Source: Sphagnum compactum (lineage: Eukaryota > Bryophyta > Sphagnopsida > Sphagnales). From it: a stretch of DNA of 64,000 bases. The DNA lies in assembly GCA_965153455.1 (NCBI GenBank), contig OZ234497.1, positions 18,407,872 through 18,471,871 of the forward strand, in the 5' to 3' direction. Positions 61,501 through 64,000 of the stretch are shown here, piece by piece. Under the pieces are notes generated by a model that was not told the origin of the DNA, did no database searches, and worked only from the letters and a program-made list of their open reading frames with translations. Position numbers and translations under genes: made by a program. The stretch's first letter is position 1; every line of letters starts with the position of its first letter.

Positions 61501-63598
61501 GTGGCTAGGTAACTGTCCTTCCTCTCCAGTTATATTCTCAGTGCATGTTGAAGCTTTGGCACATATAATGAACTTGTGGGGTGGACACTGGGCATTGTGT
61601 TATTGTGCACAGGGTGGCCCCATATGGTTGCACCTCCCACTTGGTGAGAAATTATGTTTGGTAAATTTTTGCCCAAGATCGAGGGTGCAATGCCTTCTTC
61701 ACACCCATTTTAGTCACATTCTTGTTTGTGTCACTTATTTTTTTGGTAACCATCTATTTTAGTTAGAAATAACATTTTATAAAGTCACTATCACACTCCT
61801 TAGTAGCACAAAATATTTGCAAAGCTTTTTTTATAAATGTGACTATAATGGGGGGAAAATTGAGCAAATATTAGAGTTTTGTAAATTGTAGTTTCCTTTG
61901 GCAATGTTAACGTTACTTTTGGTCAAGTCATGCAAACTAACAACAATGAATCTAGTTGAAGAGAAAAGAAAAGACAATTTTTTTTGTGCAAACAAGCAAA
62001 AGATATGCGAACTTGTCAAGAAAGCAAAAAACTTTAATTAAAAAAATCTAGTTGACAAATTTCAAAAGCTAATAGTTAAAGAGCTCAAACTCAATGTAAA
62101 TCGTCACATTTCAAACAAGTAAAAATTATAACCTTCTTCAAGTCTAATAATGCATAGTAGTTCAAGTCTAATAATGCATAGTAGAGCTTAAAATAACTCA
62201 TGGAAAGAATTTAAACAATTGGCACCTTTATTCAAAAATAAAACAGATGTTTTGTGAGGGTTTTTTTGTCAATAGCCACAATCTTGTAAGGGTTTATATG
62301 AAATGTCACTAGACATGTTTAAATCACAATTCGTTAGTGTCACAAAAAAAAAGTGGTCAACAAGGGCATGATTATAAAGGAGGTTTTACTGTATTGCCAA
62401 AGAAAGGATATAGTAAAACAAGTGCACAAAATGTGCATAGCAAGATCAGTGAGCAAAATGTGTAAAGCAAGATGAATGCATAAAAACTAAAGAAACAAGC
62501 AAGTAAATATGAATGGGATCAATGAGATTTATGAGTGAAGTTGAAGTGGAACAGGGTTGGTGAACAATGTCAACAATGATACAATTTGTCACTTTAGTTA
62601 AAATGTTAACTAGGCGTGATTGTAGGTCTAAACACAAAGTACCCTCATATCAAAGCTAACCTAGCTTTATGTGTACATAGGTGTGTCCATATTGCATTGT
62701 CAGGTTAACACTTTTATAAGCTAGTGGTTAAGTTATGTATACCCTAAAATTAGGTGATGATAGAGCTTCAATTGTTTTATTAACTAACATTCCATGTATA
62801 TGGACTATGATTCCAGTAAGCTTAGACAACAATCTTGCTTTTTTGTGGTTTCAGCTGGAAATTGAATTGTTTGATTACAGATTGAGCAATACTAGTTAAT
62901 GAACGGAATTTGGTTAAGCCATGTGGAAAATCATCTGAATGAAGGACCCTGGATGCCATGTTATAGGCCATTCATCCAACTGGTGGACACCAAGCATTTG
63001 TCCATCGTTCCTGTTTAAGGCTGGGAATTTTTCCCCTCTTTTTTCTCCATTTTTCAACTGGAACCTTGCAATGATCCACTATATGCTCAAAGCACTCTCC
63101 TTGTGGGGTTCATATCATATCAATGACATTCTGGAGATGTGCTTATTGCAACCAATTAACAGTAGAAGTGAAGAGACTCACATTGACAACCAACTGCAAT
63201 GGAGTGGTCCCCAGCACTCTGAGCACCTGCTGACCTCCTTAAGACATGGCCAAGGGAGCCCAAATAATGCCAAAAGTACTGAACACAGAAAATTGAACAC
63301 AAGCAGAAAGTTATTGTTGATGTGTTTCTTCCCAATTCATCATGACTCGTGCATCTCTTGTGGCTGCTGCAATGAAAGTCATCAGGCAAATGTGGGCAGC
63401 AGAGAAACAAAGTCACAGAAGCAGGCAAAATTAACCACTTGTAGTACTGCTCCCATGCTGTGTATGTTGTTCAAGTTCATCCATGTTATTAAACAATGGT
63501 TTCTGCCTCTCACTGAACACCCATAAAAATGCCAACATAAGGGAAGGCTGTGATACTACATAGAACAAACTCTCCCACAGTCTTGATTTGGTTATCAG
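58562..63598. other. 3' region of MAPKKK gene and intergenic DNA, no confident gene
   Basis: The first several hundred bases are probably the MAPKKK 3' untranslated region. Beyond that several modest open frames exist (minus 59461-59739, minus 60759-61025, plus 61343-61762, plus 62939-63526), none with a family I recognise. At 60500-60513 the sequence AGTGTTGGGCAGTT resembles the left end of the TIR element at 51548. AT content rises from about 61.7 to 62.9 kb, and TCAAGTCTAATAATGCATAG is directly repeated at about 62139-62182. Confidence 0.55.
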
Positions 63599-63776
63599 GA
63601 TGTGCTAATTAGTTCCCATCACTCACAAAAAACTCTCGTACAAATCATTGTTCACCTGAGTGGCAAATATCCTGATGTCAATTTGCACAGTTTTGAACTA
63701 ATGGATAGTCGAAACACCTTTGACTTGCCTGCTTTAATTGAAGGTGTTATGGAAGCCTGCAACTGCAACCTTCAGG
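63599..63776 (+). other. Possible exon of an unidentified plus-strand gene
   Basis: A stretch open in one frame and bounded by a TTATCAG acceptor and a CAG|GTACG donor reads DVLISSHHSQKTLVQIIVHL then, after a few residues, LHSFELMDSRNTFDLPALIE and GVMEACN. The amino-acid usage looks coding and the length (178 nt) suits the other exons in the window. I recognise no family, and neighbouring exons were not established (a weaker open piece, MTRASLVAAAMKVIRQMWAA, lies near 63.34-63.43 kb in plus). It would lie tail-to-tail with, or overlap, the 3' end of the HSBP gene. Confidence 0.3.
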
Positions 63777-63869
63777 TACGATCAAACAGTTCAACAGCTA
63801 CAACCAGCAGCCTGCTCTCACCATCAAGCCTCCGCAATTCTTTTCAAAACCATTTTCATACAATTCTGC

Positions 63870-64000
63870 TCACTTGGGGGGGAGTTGACCTTGGCTGGTT
63901 GTTGAGGGTGAAGGTGGAGAATCCACACCAGCCTCCTTCACTAATTCACCAATGCTTTTCTCCAAGTCGTCAATGCGCGAACCCATCTCATCAAGTAAGG
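63870..64000 (-). CDS. Heat shock factor-binding protein (HSBP), last exon; rest beyond right edge
   Basis: A small coiled-coil protein that binds heat shock transcription factor trimers and attenuates the heat response. The minus frame reads DEMGSRIDDLEKSIGELVKE, then AGVDSPPSPSTTSQGQLPPK and TGA (63870-63872). The DEMGSRIDDLEKSI block is the family signature, and HSBPs are only about 70-100 residues, so roughly half the protein is visible. The acceptor for this exon is not seen inside the window; the first codons at the edge (before DEM) may be exonic or outside the true border. The frame is intact as far as seen. Confidence 0.88.
   Translation of the reverse strand, partial: LLDEMGSRIDDLEKSIGELVKEAGVDSPPSPSTTSQGQLPPK

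Noticed and set aside
61343-61762. 139-codon plus open frame
   Set aside because: No recognisable motif, no plausible splice continuation and composition like the flanks.
62939-63526. 195-codon plus open frame
   Set aside because: Composition looks non-coding and no family is recognised; better-looking pieces in this area lie in other frames.

Overview
The window is nuclear DNA of a plant. Its genes have many short exons with GT-AG introns, CT/GA-rich leaders and plant-specific protein families, separated by AT-rich intergenic DNA. The families present (callose synthase, YODA-type MAPKKK, plastid-type G6PDH, a fused two-domain methyltransferase, HSBP) fit a land plant or close streptophyte relative. 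A bryophyte or lycophyte is my guess from the modest introns and the LINE type, but the sequence alone does not fix the species.

Layout. 1-11.6 kb (-): N-terminal three quarters of a callose synthase, with its 5' leader and a leader intron; the C-terminal part lies beyond the left edge. 11.6-21.5 kb: gene-free repeats, including 62-bp tandem repeats, a field of GGGAAC motifs, poly-C tracts and a foldback. 21.5-25.8 kb (-): a decayed non-LTR retrotransposon (LINE) with ORF1, endonuclease, reverse transcriptase and a C-terminal Cys/His segment. 25.8-32.6 kb: AT-rich, no gene seen. 32.7-35.4 kb (+): an intron-containing, 5'-incomplete pseudogene of plastid-type glucose-6-phosphate dehydrogenase. 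36.0-41.3 kb (-): an 11-exon gene for a predicted 1,052-residue membrane protein joining an unrecognised N-terminal region, TPRs, an 11-residue-repeat coiled coil, a heavy-metal-associated (HMA) domain and a proline-rich repeat tail. 44.7-49.3 kb (+): a 12-exon gene for a 529-residue protein with two methyltransferase domains (METTL2/6/8-like, then METTL21-like). 51.5-52.6 kb: a TIR-bounded element and a 33-bp minisatellite. 54.1-58.6 kb (+): an 11-exon YODA-type MAPKKK of 868 residues. 58.6-63.6 kb: no confident gene. 63.9-64.0 kb (-): last exon of heat shock factor-binding protein, continuing off the right edge.

The genes are independent transcription units and form no cluster or pathway. 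The HMA/TPR gene and the methyltransferase gene are divergent, with about 3.4 kb between start codons. The most novel item is the domain combination of the 36-41 kb gene; all its exon phases close, which supports one continuous protein. Both the G6PDH pseudogene and the LINE show many changes readable as C-to-T on the sense strand, consistent with decay of methylated cytosines.
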